This document shows positions 1-12,580 of a DNA stretch of 64,000 nt, piece after piece (positions within the stretch are counted from its first letter, which is position 1; the number at the start of each line of letters is the position of its first letter). Location: positions 3,906,001 to 3,970,000 of the forward strand of contig NZ_CP046600.1 in NCBI RefSeq assembly GCF_018278905.1, in the 5' to 3' direction. The position numbers and the translations under genes are program-made. The stretch is from Mycobacterium spongiae (lineage in GTDB: Bacteria > Actinomycetota > Actinomycetes > Mycobacteriales > Mycobacteriaceae). Below the pieces are notes generated by a model. It made no database searches and had not been told where the DNA came from. It saw only the letters and a program-made list of their open reading frames with translations.

Positions 1-791
1 CCAATGCCGACGCCCGCGCCGTGGTCACCGGAGCGTCGCAAAACATCGGCGAGGCCCTGGCGACGGAACTCGCCGCACGCGGGCACAGCCTGATCGTTAC
101 CGCGCGCCGCGAGGACGTGCTGACCGACCTGGCCGCCCGCCTGGCCGACAAGTACCGCATCGCCGTCGACGTGCGACCGGCCGACCTTTCCGACCCGGGA
201 GAACGGGCCAAACTGTGCGACGAACTGTCTACCCGGCCCATCTCGATTCTGTGCGCCAACGCGGGTACGGCAACATTCGGCCCGGTCTCGTCGCTGGAAC
301 CGGCCGGCGAGAAGGCGCAGGTGCAGTTGAATGCTCTGGCGGTGCACGACCTTACGCTGGCGGTGCTGCCGGGCATGATCGAGCGCAGGGCCGGCGGGAT
401 CTTGATTTCCGGTTCCGCGGCGGGCAATTCGCCCATTCCCTACAACGCTACGTATGCCGCCACCAAGGCCTTTGTGAACACCTTCAGCGAATCGCTGCGG
501 GGTGAACTACGTGGCTCCGGTGTGCACGTCACCCTGCTGGCACCCGGTCCAGTGCGCACCGACCTACCGGATGCCGCCGAGGCATCGCTGGTCGAGAGAC
601 TGGTGCCGGACTTCTTGTGGATCTCGACCGAACACACCGCCCGGCTATCGCTGGATGCCTTGGAACGCAACAAGATGCGCGTTGTTCCAGGCCTGACGTC
701 GAAAGCGATGTCGGTGGCGAGCCAATACGCTCCGCGCGCTATCATCGCTCCGATCGTGGGCAGCTTCTACAAGAAGCTGGGCGGCGGGTAG
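1..791 (+). CDS. Short-chain dehydrogenase/reductase, 5' end cut by window (Rv2509-like)
   Basis: The reading frame is open from base 3 and carries coding residues before the first possible GTG at 21, so the true start lies outside the window. The nucleotide-binding motif is TGASQNIG, where Asn replaces the first Gly of the usual TGxxxGIG. The catalytic region has SGSAAGNS followed by YAATK (Tyr-x-x-x-Lys), as in classical SDRs that use NAD(P)H. The C-terminus ends in a basic YKKLGGG. Its place upstream of orn matches Rv2509 in M. tuberculosis. The substrate is not evident. Confidence 0.85.
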   Translation, partial: NADARAVVTGASQNIGEALATELAARGHSLIVTARREDVLTDLAARLADKYRIAVDVRPADLSDPGERAKLCDELSTRPISILCANAGTATFGPVSSLEPAGEKAQVQLNALAVHDLTLAVLPGMIERRAGGILISGSAAGNSPIPYNATYAATKAFVNTFSESLRGELRGSGVHVTLLAPGPVRTDLPDAAEASLVERLVPDFLWISTEHTARLSLDALERNKMRVVPGLTSKAMSVASQYAPRAIIAPIVGSFYKKLGGG

Positions 792-925
792 CTGTACGCC
801 GTAACTGTCGCAACCAACCGGAAACGGTTGGTCGTCAACGACTCCAGCCCTATCCACGACGATCATCGGCGCTTTGTTGAGCGTCGTCGGACGATTAGCT
901 GCCGGAGGTCTGCGGTGCCACGCGG

Positions 926-3307
<2,382 letters not shown>

Positions 3308-3433
3308 GCCACACCTCCGAAATCGGCCCCGAACCGGGCTCGTACCAGGTCATCCCAGAGGCAGTCAGCAAACTCAGCGAAACGCGCTTCTGAGCAATTG
3401 GCAGGAGATTATCGCACTAATGCCACACTGTCC

Positions 3434-3446
3434 ATAACTCAGTTAT
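3434..3446. promoter_or_regulatory. Palindrome ATAACTCAGTTAT, copy A of a conserved dyad
   Basis: ATAACT and AGTTAT are perfect inverted arms around one base, about 127 bases upstream of the PE_PGRS start. The same dyad (ATAAC-N3-GTTAT) survives at the matching place in the duplicated copy at 3988-4000, although the surrounding sequence has diverged. That suggests a binding site or promoter element of the PE/PPE intergenic region. No regulator is known for it here. Confidence 0.45.
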
Positions 3447-3567
3447 ATCGGCTTCCGTCTAGCGAAGCCAGTTCTACTACGGTCACTGCAGGGTTCGTGC
3501 CTCTTGTGCCAGATGTGGTCAGACCGAAGCAGAGAGCCCGGATAGAAGCGTGAAACAAGTTGTAGAA

Positions 3568-3830
3568 AACTGTTTTTCGACTGTAGCTCTCGAGATCGGC
3601 TCGGCCAATAAGTCTCCCGGCACCGAGCGCAGCCCGAGGTTGGCACGTCACCGCCTGCTGGGATGCGTCAACCGCTGAGCTGGCTTCAAGGGCGACTCCA
3701 CTCGACTAGCGACCTCAGGTCCGGCTGGTGGGTCGTGACAGAGTCCGGCACCGGCAGCAATCACGGCTGCCCAGCCGCGGCATCAGGTGTCGCGGCTACC
3801 AGTCACCCAGAACAGCGAATTCAGTTGTCG
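3568..3830 (+). pseudogene. PPE gene fragment (N-terminal part, decayed)
   Basis: This stretch aligns with the first roughly 260 bases of the PPE gene at 4125, with almost no gaps. The former start codon at 3568 reads AAC in place of ATG. TTTTTCG, GAGATC, GAGGTTGG, CTGAGCTGG, TGGGTCGTG and AGCAATCACGGCTGC all line up with the intact gene, including the codons for the GSWQG region. One-base indels near 3650 and 3700 shift the frame and a TAG is present at 3698. The fragment stops where the remnant of a PE gene begins on the other strand. Confidence 0.75.
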
Positions 3831-3835
3831 CCGTG

Positions 3836-3874
3836 TCTAATAACTCAAAGTATTGGCATTGCAGATGAAGTACT
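3836..3874 (-). pseudogene. PE gene 5' remnant
   Basis: Read leftward from about 3890, the sequence TTTCGGAAGTGTAGT matches the leader and Shine-Dalgarno of the PE_PGRS gene (TTTCGGAGGTGTGGC). It is followed by a degenerate copy of that gene's first dozen codons. The start codon is lost and the match ends near 3836, where the PPE remnant begins. It is the truncated PE half of the second duplicated unit. Confidence 0.5.
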
Positions 3875-3987
3875 ACACTTCCGAAATTGGCCCAGTCCGG
3901 GCCCGTTCCAGGACTTTCGAGAGACAGCGGGCCATGCCTAGCGATGCGCGCCAATCGGCTGATCTTGGGAGCTCGTCGCCAAAGTAT

Positions 3988-4000
3988 ATAACTACGTTAT
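3988..4000. promoter_or_regulatory. Palindrome ATAACTACGTTAT, copy B of the conserved dyad
   Basis: Arms ATAAC and GTTAT surround TAC, 125 bases upstream of the intact PPE start. It is the counterpart of the palindrome at 3434-3446 in the other copy of the duplication. Both arms are kept in the two copies while flanking bases differ. Confidence 0.45.
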
Positions 4001-4124
4001 GATACGCTGCGGCGGTGGCCGGTGGTTCTGCCGCCGTCGCCGCAGGATACGGAGGTCTTGCGCCACACGTCTCGTAGGACTCTCGCGCGAAACATCACAC
4101 ACGAAGGTCAGAAGGGTTGCAGCG

Positions 4125-6422
4125 ATGAATTTTTCGGTCTTGCCTCCTGAGATCAACTCACTCAGAATCTTCGCTGGTGCCGGGCCCGGGCCGATGTTGG
4201 CAGCCGCGGCCGGCTGGGATGGATTGGCCGCTGAGCTGGCCTCGGCGGCCAGGTTTTTCGGATCAGCGACCGCGGAATTGGCCAATGGGTCGTGGCAAGG
4301 TCCGGCGTCGGTAGCAATGACGGCTGCGGCCTCCCCCTACACGGCATGGTTAGCCGGGGGCGCCACCAGCGCCGCCCAGGCGGCCGGACAGGCCCGGGCG
4401 GTGGCGGGTGCCTTTGAGGCGGTGCAGGCCGCTACCGTGCATCCAGCGATCGTGGCAGCCAACCGGAACGGGTTCGTCCAGTTGGTGATGTCGAACCTGT
4501 TCGGGCAAAACGCCCCGGCGATCGCGGCAGCTGAAGCCGCCTATGAGCAGATGTGGGCTCAGGATGTGGCCGCAATGGTCGGATACCACGGCGCGGTTTC
4601 GGCGGCCGCGTCGGCGTTGACCCCGTTCACCCAACCGCTCCAGTCGCTGATGGGCTTGCCAGGCCAGAACGCCGGCGCGGCTGCAGCCAGCCCCGCCATG
4701 GGCAGCGCGGCTGCCGCCGGCGCGGCTGCGGCAGCACCCGCCCGGACGCTCGTGCTTAACCTAGGGCTGGCCAACCTCGGCGGCAGCAACGTGGGCAATG
4801 GAAATGTCGGCCTGGCTAACTTGGGCAGCGGAAACTTTGGTAGCAACAATGTCGGTCTCGGAAACTTCGGCAGCAACAATGTCGGCTCCGGAAACCTGGG
4901 CAATCTCAACATCGGTCCCGCAAACCTCGGCAACTTTAACCTCGGGTTCGGCAACGCGGGCAGCAATAATACCGGTCTTGCGAATACCGGGATCGGGAAC
5001 ATCGGCTTTGGCAACACGGGCAACAACAACATCGGGATCGGGCTCACCGGAAACAACCAGATTGGCATCGGCGGCCTGAACTCGGGCAGCAATAATCTCG
5101 GGTTGTTCAACTCAGGAAACGGAAATATCGGGTTCTTCAACTCCGGCACCGGAAACTTCGGTATCGGAAACTCGGGCAGCTACAACACGGGCCTATGGAA
5201 CACCGGAGAAGCTAACACGGGATTCTTCAACGCCGGCGCGTTCAACACCGGCGGCTTCAACGCCGGCGATGCAAACACGGGCAGCTTCAACACCGGCAGC
5301 TACAACACGGGCGACGCGAACCCGGGCAACTCCAACACCGGCAGCCTCAACACGGGTGACACCAACACCGGCTTTCTCAACTCGGGCAACATCAACACCG
5401 GCGGCTTCAACGTGGGCGACATGAACAACGGCTTCTTTTCGACAGCCAATGGCCAGGGTGGCCTCGCCTTTGAAATCGCCACGCCCGATATAACCCTGCC
5501 CCCCATAGAGATACCCGGGGTCAGCGTCCCGACTTTCAACCTACCCGAGCTAACGATACCGTCGATATCTATTCCAGGGGGGACGACGCCTGCCGATATT
5601 ACGGTGGGCGGGTTTAGCTTGCCCGCTATAACGGTGCCCATCCTGAGTACGCCCAGTTTGCAGTTCGACGGCTTTCAGACACCCGGCATCGTCTTCAACG
5701 GGACGGGCTTACCATCTTTTAGAATACCCGAGATTACCGTCTCCGCCCCCTCCGGAGGAACCCCAATAATTAACATAGATAGCACCCTCATTGGGGGGAC
5801 AATTGAGATCCTGCCAGCTACAATTGGACCAATAACATTTGAGGACGGCGGCTTCATTAACCCTTTCAGCACCGGCACCTTCACCATCACTAGTTTCACA
5901 TTCCCCACCTTCAGCACAACCTCAGAGTTTTTTATCCCGTCCATCGGCGTCGGCGGTTTCACCTTGCCGCAAATCACCATCCCAGCGACTGCCACGCCAC
6001 CGCTTACCGTCCCCCCGATCGGCATCGGCGGCTTCACAACTCCCGGTGTCACCATCCCCGGCATCAGCCTGGCCAGCACCACCATCACGACTGCGGTCGT
6101 CCCGCAGCCGCCGGGCTTCTTCAATACGAGCACCGCACCGTCTTCGGGCTTCTTCAATACCGGCGCCGGTAGCAGCTCGGGATTCGGCAATAATGGCTCC
6201 GGCATTTCGGGCTTGTTCAACACCAGTCCCGCGGGGGGCACCTTCGCCTCGGGCTTCCAGAACTTCGGTTCGATCTCCTCCGGGCTTTCCAACCTCGGCA
6301 GCGGCGTATCGGGTCTCGGCAACGTGGGCACCCTGCCCTTCGCCAGTAGCAGCCTGGTCTCCGGGCTAGCAAACATCGGCGACAGGCTCGCGGGCTTCTT
6401 CTTCCAGGGCACCACGCCATAG
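4125..6422 (+). CDS. PPE family protein, MPTR subfamily
   Basis: The start is ATG at 4125 after a purine-rich GAAGGTCAGAAGGG; the open frame extends upstream without coding character. Residues 1 to about 180 form the PPE domain: LPPEINS at 6-12 and the GSWQG WxG-type turn near 56. An Ala-rich linker precedes NxGxGNxG-type pentapeptide repeats (about 215-450; [20 protein letters not shown]). A beta-rich section built of Ile-Pro-x-Leu motifs follows (LPEITVPxI type, about 455-660), and the protein ends in a second short MPTR block. The total is 765 aa. Such proteins are ESX-5 substrates at the cell surface; the specific role is unknown. The gene lacks an intact co-directional PE partner. Confidence 0.92.
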   Translation: MNFSVLPPEINSLRIFAGAGPGPMLAAAAGWDGLAAELASAARFFGSATAELANGSWQGPASVAMTAAASPYTAWLAGGATSAAQAAGQARAVAGAFEAVQAATVHPAIVAANRNGFVQLVMSNLFGQNAPAIAAAEAAYEQMWAQDVAAMVGYHGAVSAAASALTPFTQPLQSLMGLPGQNAGAAAASPAMGSAAAAGAAAAAPARTLVLNLGLANLGGSNVGNGNVGLANLGSGNFGSNNVGLGNFGSNNVGSGNLGNLNIGPANLGNFNLGFGNAGSNNTGLANTGIGNIGFGNTGNNNIGIGLTGNNQIGIGGLNSGSNNLGLFNSGNGNIGFFNSGTGNFGIGNSGSYNTGLWNTGEANTGFFNAGAFNTGGFNAGDANTGSFNTGSYNTGDANPGNSNTGSLNTGDTNTGFLNSGNINTGGFNVGDMNNGFFSTANGQGGLAFEIATPDITLPPIEIPGVSVPTFNLPELTIPSISIPGGTTPADITVGGFSLPAITVPILSTPSLQFDGFQTPGIVFNGTGLPSFRIPEITVSAPSGGTPIINIDSTLIGGTIEILPATIGPITFEDGGFINPFSTGTFTITSFTFPTFSTTSEFFIPSIGVGGFTLPQITIPATATPPLTVPPIGIGGFTTPGVTIPGISLASTTITTAVVPQPPGFFNTSTAPSSGFFNTGAGSSSGFGNNGSGISGLFNTSPAGGTFASGFQNFGSISSGLSNLGSGVSGLGNVGTLPFASSSLVSGLANIGDRLAGFFFQGTTP

Positions 6423-6559
6423 TCATGCGCGACCGCCGCCTTGGAACCAATGGTGGGGCCGCGGGCAGGGCCAGGGTGGTTCGCATAGTGCGAGTAGAAA
6501 GAATAGTGCCGGGGCTCAACGTCATTCATTCATCGGTTGCGGACGCGCGGTGCGTATCG

Positions 6560-7270
6560 TCAGCTGGTGCCCAAGGCCGAAAGCAGTGACTGGACCACCT
6601 GCTGGGGCTGGTCGCCCATGGCGATCAGTAGGTTCGTGGTCATCGAGGCGAGCACCGGGGCGAATGCCGAGCCCTCGCTCCCGAAAAAACCAGCCAATTC
6701 AAGCATCACGAACCCGTGCATCAACGCCCAGAATTGGGCGGCGGCGGCCACTGCTGCTGATTCGACGGCCGCGTCGTCAGGTTTGGGACCCAGCGAAATA
6801 CGTCCCACCAACATTGACCGGTGCATCCCACGCACCACGTGTCCGAAAGCAGGGAAGCTCTGGTAGATCTCCGAGAGCGTGAGCGCCAGGACGTCGGGAA
6901 CAGGTGCGCTGATGCCTTGTGCGGGGGCGCTGCCGAACATCAGACGATACATGTGCGGCCGCTCAATGGCATAGCGCCGATAGGCGACGCCAGCGCTCAG
7001 GAAGTCGGCGACCGGATCAGCAGTCTGCGGCACAGTCAGGGCCGCATCAAACTGCCGGAAACCTTCGGCGACGACTTCTGTGATTAGCTCGCGCATTCCG
7101 GCGAAATGGGTGTACACCGCCATCGTCGAGGTTCCGGCCTCAGCGGCCACCTTTCTGGCCTGCAACGCATCCGGGCCGTGGTCGTCGAGCAGACTGATAG
7201 CGGCGTGCAGCAGATCGTCACGCACGCTGGGCTGGTCTTGTGGAGTCCTTCCTTGCGGCATCGTTGCCAT
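6560..7270 (-). CDS. TetR family transcriptional regulator
   Basis: The N-terminus carries a TetR helix-turn-helix: LLHAAISLLDDHGPDALQ, then VAAEAGTSTMAVYTHF. The C-terminal half is an all-helical ligand domain of the size typical for the family (about 236 aa in total). I start at ATG 7270 (MATMPQGR); the frame stays open to 7312 but those residues fall outside the family fold. It is divergent from the lipase gene, which it may control. The ligand is unknown. Confidence 0.85.
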   Translation of the reverse strand: MATMPQGRTPQDQPSVRDDLLHAAISLLDDHGPDALQARKVAAEAGTSTMAVYTHFAGMRELITEVVAEGFRQFDAALTVPQTADPVADFLSAGVAYRRYAIERPHMYRLMFGSAPAQGISAPVPDVLALTLSEIYQSFPAFGHVVRGMHRSMLVGRISLGPKPDDAAVESAAVAAAAQFWALMHGFVMLELAGFFGSEGSAFAPVLASMTTNLLIAMGDQPQQVVQSLLSALGTS

Positions 7271-7478
7271 TTTCACATAGGGAGCCGACGGTTTCGCCAA
7301 CTCTAACCACATAGGCCGTTACAGAGGTGCCGCGGAGGTGGACCCGGCCAGCGTTGGGCTGCGCAACGGCGGGACACGCACCTGTACGTTCCACTCCGGG
7401 CCTTTTTGACAAAGACTTCCAATCCCCTACCATCGGAACATGACCCCGATAACAGGGTTATTAGGATCGGGCGAGACG

Positions 7479-8825
7479 ATGACATCGCCGTCGGGCCGCA
7501 GCCCCCGTCCGGTTGTTGGCTGGGTGCGATCGCTAAGCGTGACCGTACTTGTCTTTTTCTGCACTGCAACGGGTTTGACAGCACCCGCGAGTGCTGACGT
7601 CGATGGTTTCGATGTCGAGGGCGACCAAAGCGAGTATGTGGCGTTTTACACCCCACCGGACCCGCTGCCAGCAGGTCGGCCCGGCGATCTGATTCGCAGC
7701 GAGCCATCGCGGTTGGTGCTCGAGCCCTCGGGACAGCTCGGGGCGATCCTGGCGACGGGCACCCGCATCATGTACCGCAGCATCGACTCTCGCGGCAACC
7801 CGATCGCGGTGACCGGCACCTATTTCGAGCCGGACAATCCCTGGCCGGGCGACGGGCCACGCCCACTGCTGAGCTACGCCCCCGGCACCCAGGGCCAGGG
7901 CGACCAATGCGCGCCATCACGGTTGTTCAACCAGGGCATCCACTGGTCACCGTTTCTCGATTTCGCGCCCAACTACGAAGAGACCTTCGTCGCGACCATG
8001 GTGGCCCGCGGCTTCGCCATCGTCATGACCGACTACGAAGGCCTGGGCACCCCCGGGGTGCACACCTATGTCAACCGGCTCTCCGAAGCACACGCGGTGC
8101 TCGATGCCGCCCGCGCCGCCCAGCGCCTGCCCAACACCTCGCTAGAGCGCCATGGCCCGGTCGCGTTCTGGGGTTACTCCCAAGGCGGTGGGGCGGTGGC
8201 GGCCGCGGCCGAACTCGCCGCCACCTACACCCCCGACCTTGATGTGGTGGGCACCTTCTCCGGGGCGCCGCCGGCCGACCTCGTCGAACTGCTGCCCTAC
8301 CTCGACGGCAACGCGCTGGTCGGAGTGGCTGGCTATTTGATCAACGGCATCATCTACGCGTACCCGGAATTCGCGGAGGTGCTCTACGACAAGATGACCC
8401 CCCGCGGTTTGGATCTGCTCGCCAAGACCCGACACCAGTGCGTCCCGGAAACGGGCCTGAAATTCCTGTTCCGCCATCTGCAGCCCTACTTCACCGAAGA
8501 CCTCTACCAGCTGGTCGCAAAGGAGCCGTTCAAGACCCTCTTCGATGCACAGCGGATCGGGCGCTATAAGCCGACCGCACCGGTGTTCATCGATGCCAAC
8601 CGCTATGACCCGTTGGTGCCATGGACCCAAGCCAACCAGCTCGGCCGCGACTGGTGCGCCCAGGGCGCCGACGTACAGTTCTGGACCAACGAACAGCCGC
8701 CGTTTCTCAACAAGACCTCCACCAACCACGTGCTGACCTTGTTCGTCGACGGCGAACGCGGCATGCAATGGATCACCGACCGCTTCAACGGCCTACCCAC
8801 CACACCCAACTGCGGCCACTTCTGA
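7479..8825 (+). CDS. Secreted lipase/esterase (secretory lipase family, Rv1592c-like)
   Basis: An alpha/beta hydrolase of the secretory lipase (LIP) family, expected to cleave acyl esters outside the membrane. A signal peptide is visible ([16 protein letters not shown], ending ASA before DVDGF). The nucleophile elbow is GYSQGG, the likely acid is in [11 protein letters not shown], and the likely His in [10 protein letters not shown] prefer ATG 7479, which has a purine-rich GGATCGGGCGAGA ahead of it. ATG 7440 is in frame and would add 13 residues before the signal peptide. The TetR gene at 6560-7270 diverges from it. Confidence 0.85.
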   Translation: MTSPSGRSPRPVVGWVRSLSVTVLVFFCTATGLTAPASADVDGFDVEGDQSEYVAFYTPPDPLPAGRPGDLIRSEPSRLVLEPSGQLGAILATGTRIMYRSIDSRGNPIAVTGTYFEPDNPWPGDGPRPLLSYAPGTQGQGDQCAPSRLFNQGIHWSPFLDFAPNYEETFVATMVARGFAIVMTDYEGLGTPGVHTYVNRLSEAHAVLDAARAAQRLPNTSLERHGPVAFWGYSQGGGAVAAAAELAATYTPDLDVVGTFSGAPPADLVELLPYLDGNALVGVAGYLINGIIYAYPEFAEVLYDKMTPRGLDLLAKTRHQCVPETGLKFLFRHLQPYFTEDLYQLVAKEPFKTLFDAQRIGRYKPTAPVFIDANRYDPLVPWTQANQLGRDWCAQGADVQFWTNEQPPFLNKTSTNHVLTLFVDGERGMQWITDRFNGLPTTPNCGHF

Positions 8826-8937
8826 CCGGCCGTCCCAGGGGCGACCGAGATTCGCCTGGCGAGCCCGCCACGCCCCCCCCCGGTACTTGTCAGGGGGACG
8901 CAGCGGCGACCGCAAGTCGGGGCTTACGCTGAGCGCT

Positions 8938-9585
8938 GTGCGTGACGAATTGGTATGGATCGACTGCGAGATGACGGGGCTTGATCTCGGGTCGGACAAA
9001 TTGATCGAGATCGCGGCGCTGGTCACCGATGCCGATCTGAATATTCTCGGCGACGGAGTCGACGTAGTGGTCCACACCGATGACGCGGCTTTAGCGTCGA
9101 TGATCGACGTAGTCGCCGACATGCACGCGCGGTCGGGTCTGACCGACGAGGTGAAGGCATCCACCGTTGACCTGGCCACGGCCGAGACGATGGTCCTCGA
9201 CTACATCGGCGAGCACGTGAAGCAACCCAAGACGGCACCGCTGGCGGGCAACTCGATCGCCACCGATCGCTCGTTCATTGCCCGCGATATGCCGTCGCTG
9301 GATTCCTACCTGCACTATCGGATGATCGACGTCAGCTCGATCAAGGAACTTTGCCGACGTTGGTACCCGCGGATTTACTACGGTCAGCCAGCCAAGGGGC
9401 TCGCTCATCGCGCGCTCGCCGACATTCACGAATCCATCCGCGAGCTGCAGTTCTACCGGCGTACGGCGTTCGTGTCTCCGCCGGGGCCCACGGCGAACGA
9501 CATCTTGGCGGTGACCAACGAACTTCAAGACCAAGCAGACGCACCGGACGAAACCGATTCGGCCGACAAGCGGGGAAGCGGTTAG
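8938..9585 (+). CDS. orn: Oligoribonuclease
   Basis: A 3'-5' exoribonuclease that degrades 2-5 nt RNAs and pGpG. It is a DEDDh enzyme: IDCEMTGL supplies Asp9 and Glu11, and [11 protein letters not shown] supplies the C-terminal catalytic His and Asp. GTG 8938 gives 215 aa, the length of the M. tuberculosis protein; the open frame continues upstream to 8887 without family sequence. tRNA-His follows about 50 bases downstream, the same order as Rv2511-hisT. The acidic C-terminal tail ([11 protein letters not shown]) is variable in this family. Confidence 0.97.
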   Translation: MRDELVWIDCEMTGLDLGSDKLIEIAALVTDADLNILGDGVDVVVHTDDAALASMIDVVADMHARSGLTDEVKASTVDLATAETMVLDYIGEHVKQPKTAPLAGNSIATDRSFIARDMPSLDSYLHYRMIDVSSIKELCRRWYPRIYYGQPAKGLAHRALADIHESIRELQFYRRTAFVSPPGPTANDILAVTNELQDQADAPDETDSADKRGSG

Positions 9586-9633
9586 TATCGACGTCGCCGT
9601 TCGTTAGCCCTCGCCGGCTGGCCAGCGGCCATG

Positions 9634-9709
9634 GTGAGTGTAGTTCAGTTGGTAGAGCACCAGGTTGTGATCCTGGGGGTCGCGGGTTCGAGTCCCGTCA
9701 CTCACCCCA
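9634..9709 (+). tRNA. tRNA-His (GTG anticodon)
   Basis: Acceptor arms GTGAGTG and CACTCAC pair. The extra G at position -1 (9634) faces C73 (9706), which is diagnostic of tRNA-His. The D arm is TAGTTCAGTTGGTAGAGCA, the anticodon loop reads TTGTGAT with anticodon GTG, and the T arm is GCGGGTTCGAGTCCCGT. CCA is encoded at 9707-9709. Confidence 0.97.
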
Positions 9710-9793
9710 ACGGTCGGACGTTTGTGCGCGCCGAGTTCGCTACTCTCGGCGATGCATCGTGCGTGAGCGGCTACACCAGCTGGGGATATATCG

Positions 9794-10762
9794 ATGGAGC
9801 AGATGATCGCGACGCGCTTTACTGAGCGCTTCAAGGTCCCGCATCCAGTCATGCTGGCACCGATGGGCAACGTCTCCGGTGGGCACCTGGCCGCGGCCGT
9901 GTCGAATGCCGGAGGCCTCGGCCTCATCGGCGGCGGCTACGGCGACGCCGCCTGGCTCGAACAGGCCTTTGACGACGCCGGCGATACGCCGGTGGGCGTC
10001 GGATTCATTACCTGGAGCGTGCTGCGCCGAATGGATCTCGTTGATCTGGTGCTTGCGCACCGGCCGTCGGCATTGATGGTGTCTTTTGGCGATGGCGAAC
10101 CGATCGTGGCGGCGGCGAAGGAGGCCGGGGTGCCAACCATCTGGCAAATCCAACGCCTCGCGCAGGCCCGGCAAGCGCATGCAGCTGGCGTCGATGTCAT
10201 CGTGGTTCAGGGACAGGAGGCGGGAGGCCATGGCGGGGACCGGGGACTGACCTCACTACTTCCCGCGGTGCGTGACGTGACCGGACCCGAGCAGATCATC
10301 CTGGCGGCCGGCGGCATCGCGGACGGCCGCGGCCTGGCAGCGGCACTCATGCTCGGCGCTGACGGGGTCATGCTGGGCACGCGGTTCCTGGCGAGTAGCG
10401 AGGCGCAGGGGTCCGTGACCGCCAAGGAACGGCTGGTCGCCACCGGGGGCGATCAGACTCTGCGCACCAGAGTTTTCGACGTTGTCCGCGATCTCGACTG
10501 GCCTGCGTCCTTCACCGGTCGCGCTATCGCCAACACGTTGACTGAGCAATGGCACGACGATCTGGACGGGCTGAACCGCGACAAGGCCGCCCAATGCGCC
10601 CGCTACCAGGCATCCGCCGAGGACGATTTCTCCACCCGGGTGCTGTTCGCCGGCGAAGCCCTCGACCTGATCGACACCATCGAGCCGGCAGCGGACATCG
10701 TCCACGATGTGGTGCGCCACGCGTCCACCCTGCTGCGCGATGGACCCAGGAGGCTCCTGTGA
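9794..10762 (+). CDS. Nitronate monooxygenase (2-nitropropane dioxygenase family)
   Basis: An FMN-dependent TIM-barrel enzyme of 322 aa that oxidises alkyl nitronates. Visible family signatures are the N-terminal HPVMLAPMGNVSGG, the conserved GQEAGGHGG, and the FMN-phosphate region AAGGIADGRGLAAAL followed by GADGVMLGTRF. The start is ATG 9794, with a second in-frame ATG three codons later. It follows tRNA-His directly. The physiological substrate cannot be told from sequence. Confidence 0.9.
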   Translation: MEQMIATRFTERFKVPHPVMLAPMGNVSGGHLAAAVSNAGGLGLIGGGYGDAAWLEQAFDDAGDTPVGVGFITWSVLRRMDLVDLVLAHRPSALMVSFGDGEPIVAAAKEAGVPTIWQIQRLAQARQAHAAGVDVIVVQGQEAGGHGGDRGLTSLLPAVRDVTGPEQIILAAGGIADGRGLAAALMLGADGVMLGTRFLASSEAQGSVTAKERLVATGGDQTLRTRVFDVVRDLDWPASFTGRAIANTLTEQWHDDLDGLNRDKAAQCARYQASAEDDFSTRVLFAGEALDLIDTIEPAADIVHDVVRHASTLLRDGPRRLL

Positions 10763-10882
10763 TGGACGGTCCGGTAAATCACTCGCGCACAAGACCTTCC
10801 GTGCATCACCAGGTGGACGAGCGGCACCGCTGACACCCTGGCAAACTCACCAGCGAGAGATGAGCGCGGATACTATGAGCAG

Positions 10883-11350
10883 ATGCCTGCCGAACGTGAT
10901 CTCGGGGAATCAGCGGACCGGGCCGCCAATGCTGTCCGCTGGCTACGACGCAGCTACCACGCGGGTGCAGCAGTCGACGCCGTCGCGGCGATCGGTATGG
11001 CCGTACCGCAGCTCTATGGTCCGACGCTGCGCTTCGACAGCAGCGTCGACCGCTCTGCGCCCGGCTTCGCCTACGCGCTGCGTACCGGCGCTCCGCTGAT
11101 GGCCGGGTGGACGCTGCTGCTGCTGTGGGCCGACCGCCGGCCCCTGGAGCGCCGCGGTGTCCTGGCGATCACGGTCGTGCCCGTGATTGGTGGGCTGATG
11201 GCCAACGACTCGCACGCAGTGCGGTCAGGCCGCCTGTCCGGGCCAAGTGTCGCGCCAGTGCGAGCGCTGCAGCTCGCCCTGACGGCGCTGTTCGGCTACA
11301 GCCTGGCCCGAGCGGCGCTGGCTGTGCGTGCGGCCTCTGCTAGCAGGTGA
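10883..11350 (+). CDS. Small integral membrane protein, unknown function
   Basis: A 155-aa protein. After a polar N-terminus it has about four hydrophobic spans: around AGAAVDAVAAIGMAVP, PLMAGWTLLLLW, VLAITVVPVIGGLMA and LQLALTALFGYSLA. I recognise no catalytic motif. It ends six bases before the convergent P450 gene. ATG 10883 is taken because it begins the only long coding stretch here. Confidence 0.7.
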   Translation: MPAERDLGESADRAANAVRWLRRSYHAGAAVDAVAAIGMAVPQLYGPTLRFDSSVDRSAPGFAYALRTGAPLMAGWTLLLLWADRRPLERRGVLAITVVPVIGGLMANDSHAVRSGRLSGPSVAPVRALQLALTALFGYSLARAALAVRAASASR

Positions 11351-11356
11351 CCTCCG

Positions 11357-12580
11357 CTACCAGGTGACGTTCATTGTCTTGATTCCGGCGACGAGGTTGG
11401 ACCGCAAGAGCGCTGGCTCGCCGACGACGGCGATGTTCGGCATTCGCTTCATGATTTCCCCGAGAATGCAGTTCAGCTGCATTTTGGCCAGACCAGCGCC
11501 CAGACAAAAGTGCTCGCCGATGCCGAACGTGAGGTGCTTGGTGGAGTCGCGGGTGATGTCGAAGCGGTGCACATCGGTCCAGACGTCCTCGTCGCGGTTC
11601 GCCGAGGGGTACCACATGACCACCTTGTCTCCCTCGGCAAGCTCGACTCCGTTGAGCGTGGCGGGCTGGGTGAGCGTGCGCCTGAAGCTAATAACGGGAG
11701 GACTGCAGCGCAGCACCTCGTCAATGGTGCCCGGCAGATATCGATCGATATCGCTGAGCAGCAGCGCTTTTTGATCGGGGTTCTCATGCAGGAGTCGAAT
11801 CGCATGGCTCGTGGCGTTGCGGGTGGTTTCGTTTCCCGCGATCGCTAGCAACACGAAGAAGTTGTTCAGCTGCATTTCGGTAGTGACCTGACCGTCGACC
11901 TCACCGTTGGCGTACTGGCTGATGAGCGTGTCGTCAGGGTGACGTCGCTTTTCCTCGGCGAGTTCATGGGCGTACATCCACACCCGCATCGCAACGTCCA
12001 TCGGCGATGCCTCAGGGTCGCTGTATCCGGGGTCATCGAAACCGACCAATTGATTGGACCAGTCAAAGATCTTCTGCTGGTCAGCTGTCGGTACACCCAT
12101 GAGTTCGCAAATCAACAGCATCGGTAGGTGCATCGCGACTTCGGTGACAAACTCGCCCTCACCACGATCGACCACGTTGTCGATGATCGCCGCGGCAGCG
12201 CTGCGGATGCGGGGACGCAAGGCCTGAACCTGTCGCGGTGTGAAGCCCCGGTTCACCAAGTGCCGGTAGTCGACGTGTTCCGGCGGATCCATCGACAACA
12301 GCATCGCTCTGACGTGCTGTAGGCCTTCTTCATCCCGATCGAGGATCTGGACGCCCCCCTTCGCGGAGGAGAACACCTCGGGGTTTCGCGATACCGCTAC
12401 GACATCGGCATGGCGGGTCACCGAGTAGAAGCCGCGCTGCTCGACATCGTGGTCTGGGCTGACGAACCGTGATTCGTTCCAGGACACCGGATCCTGCGCG
12501 CGCAGCATGTCGAAGTAGTCATGCGGGAACCCTTGGGCAAAAGCGCCTGGATCGCTGAGATCGATGTCACCGGGTCTCAT
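11357..12580 (-). CDS. Cytochrome P450
   Basis: A 407-aa soluble P450 mono-oxygenase. The I-helix oxygen-activation motif is AGNETT, the K-helix ExxR is in DEVLRCSPP, and the heme-binding loop is FGIGEHFCLGAG with Cys359 as the thiolate ligand. The general layout resembles the mycobacterial CYP124/125/142 type, but family assignment needs alignment. Its start codon overlaps the stop of the upstream dioxygenase gene by four bases, so the two oxygenases are translationally coupled and probably act in one pathway. Confidence 0.93.
   Translation of the reverse strand: MRPGDIDLSDPGAFAQGFPHDYFDMLRAQDPVSWNESRFVSPDHDVEQRGFYSVTRHADVVAVSRNPEVFSSAKGGVQILDRDEEGLQHVRAMLLSMDPPEHVDYRHLVNRGFTPRQVQALRPRIRSAAAAIIDNVVDRGEGEFVTEVAMHLPMLLICELMGVPTADQQKIFDWSNQLVGFDDPGYSDPEASPMDVAMRVWMYAHELAEEKRRHPDDTLISQYANGEVDGQVTTEMQLNNFFVLLAIAGNETTRNATSHAIRLLHENPDQKALLLSDIDRYLPGTIDEVLRCSPPVISFRRTLTQPATLNGVELAEGDKVVMWYPSANRDEDVWTDVHRFDITRDSTKHLTFGIGEHFCLGAGLAKMQLNCILGEIMKRMPNIAVVGEPALLRSNLVAGIKTMNVTW

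Noticed and set aside
3663..3941. 92-codon plus-strand open frame between the PE_PGRS and PPE genes
   Set aside because: It reads the PPE remnant partly out of frame and runs into the PE remnant; it is not a gene.
11337..11372. Direct repeat GCTA(G/C)CAGGTGAC at the end of the P450 gene
   Set aside because: Two short imperfect copies only, with no mobile element or attachment-site features nearby.
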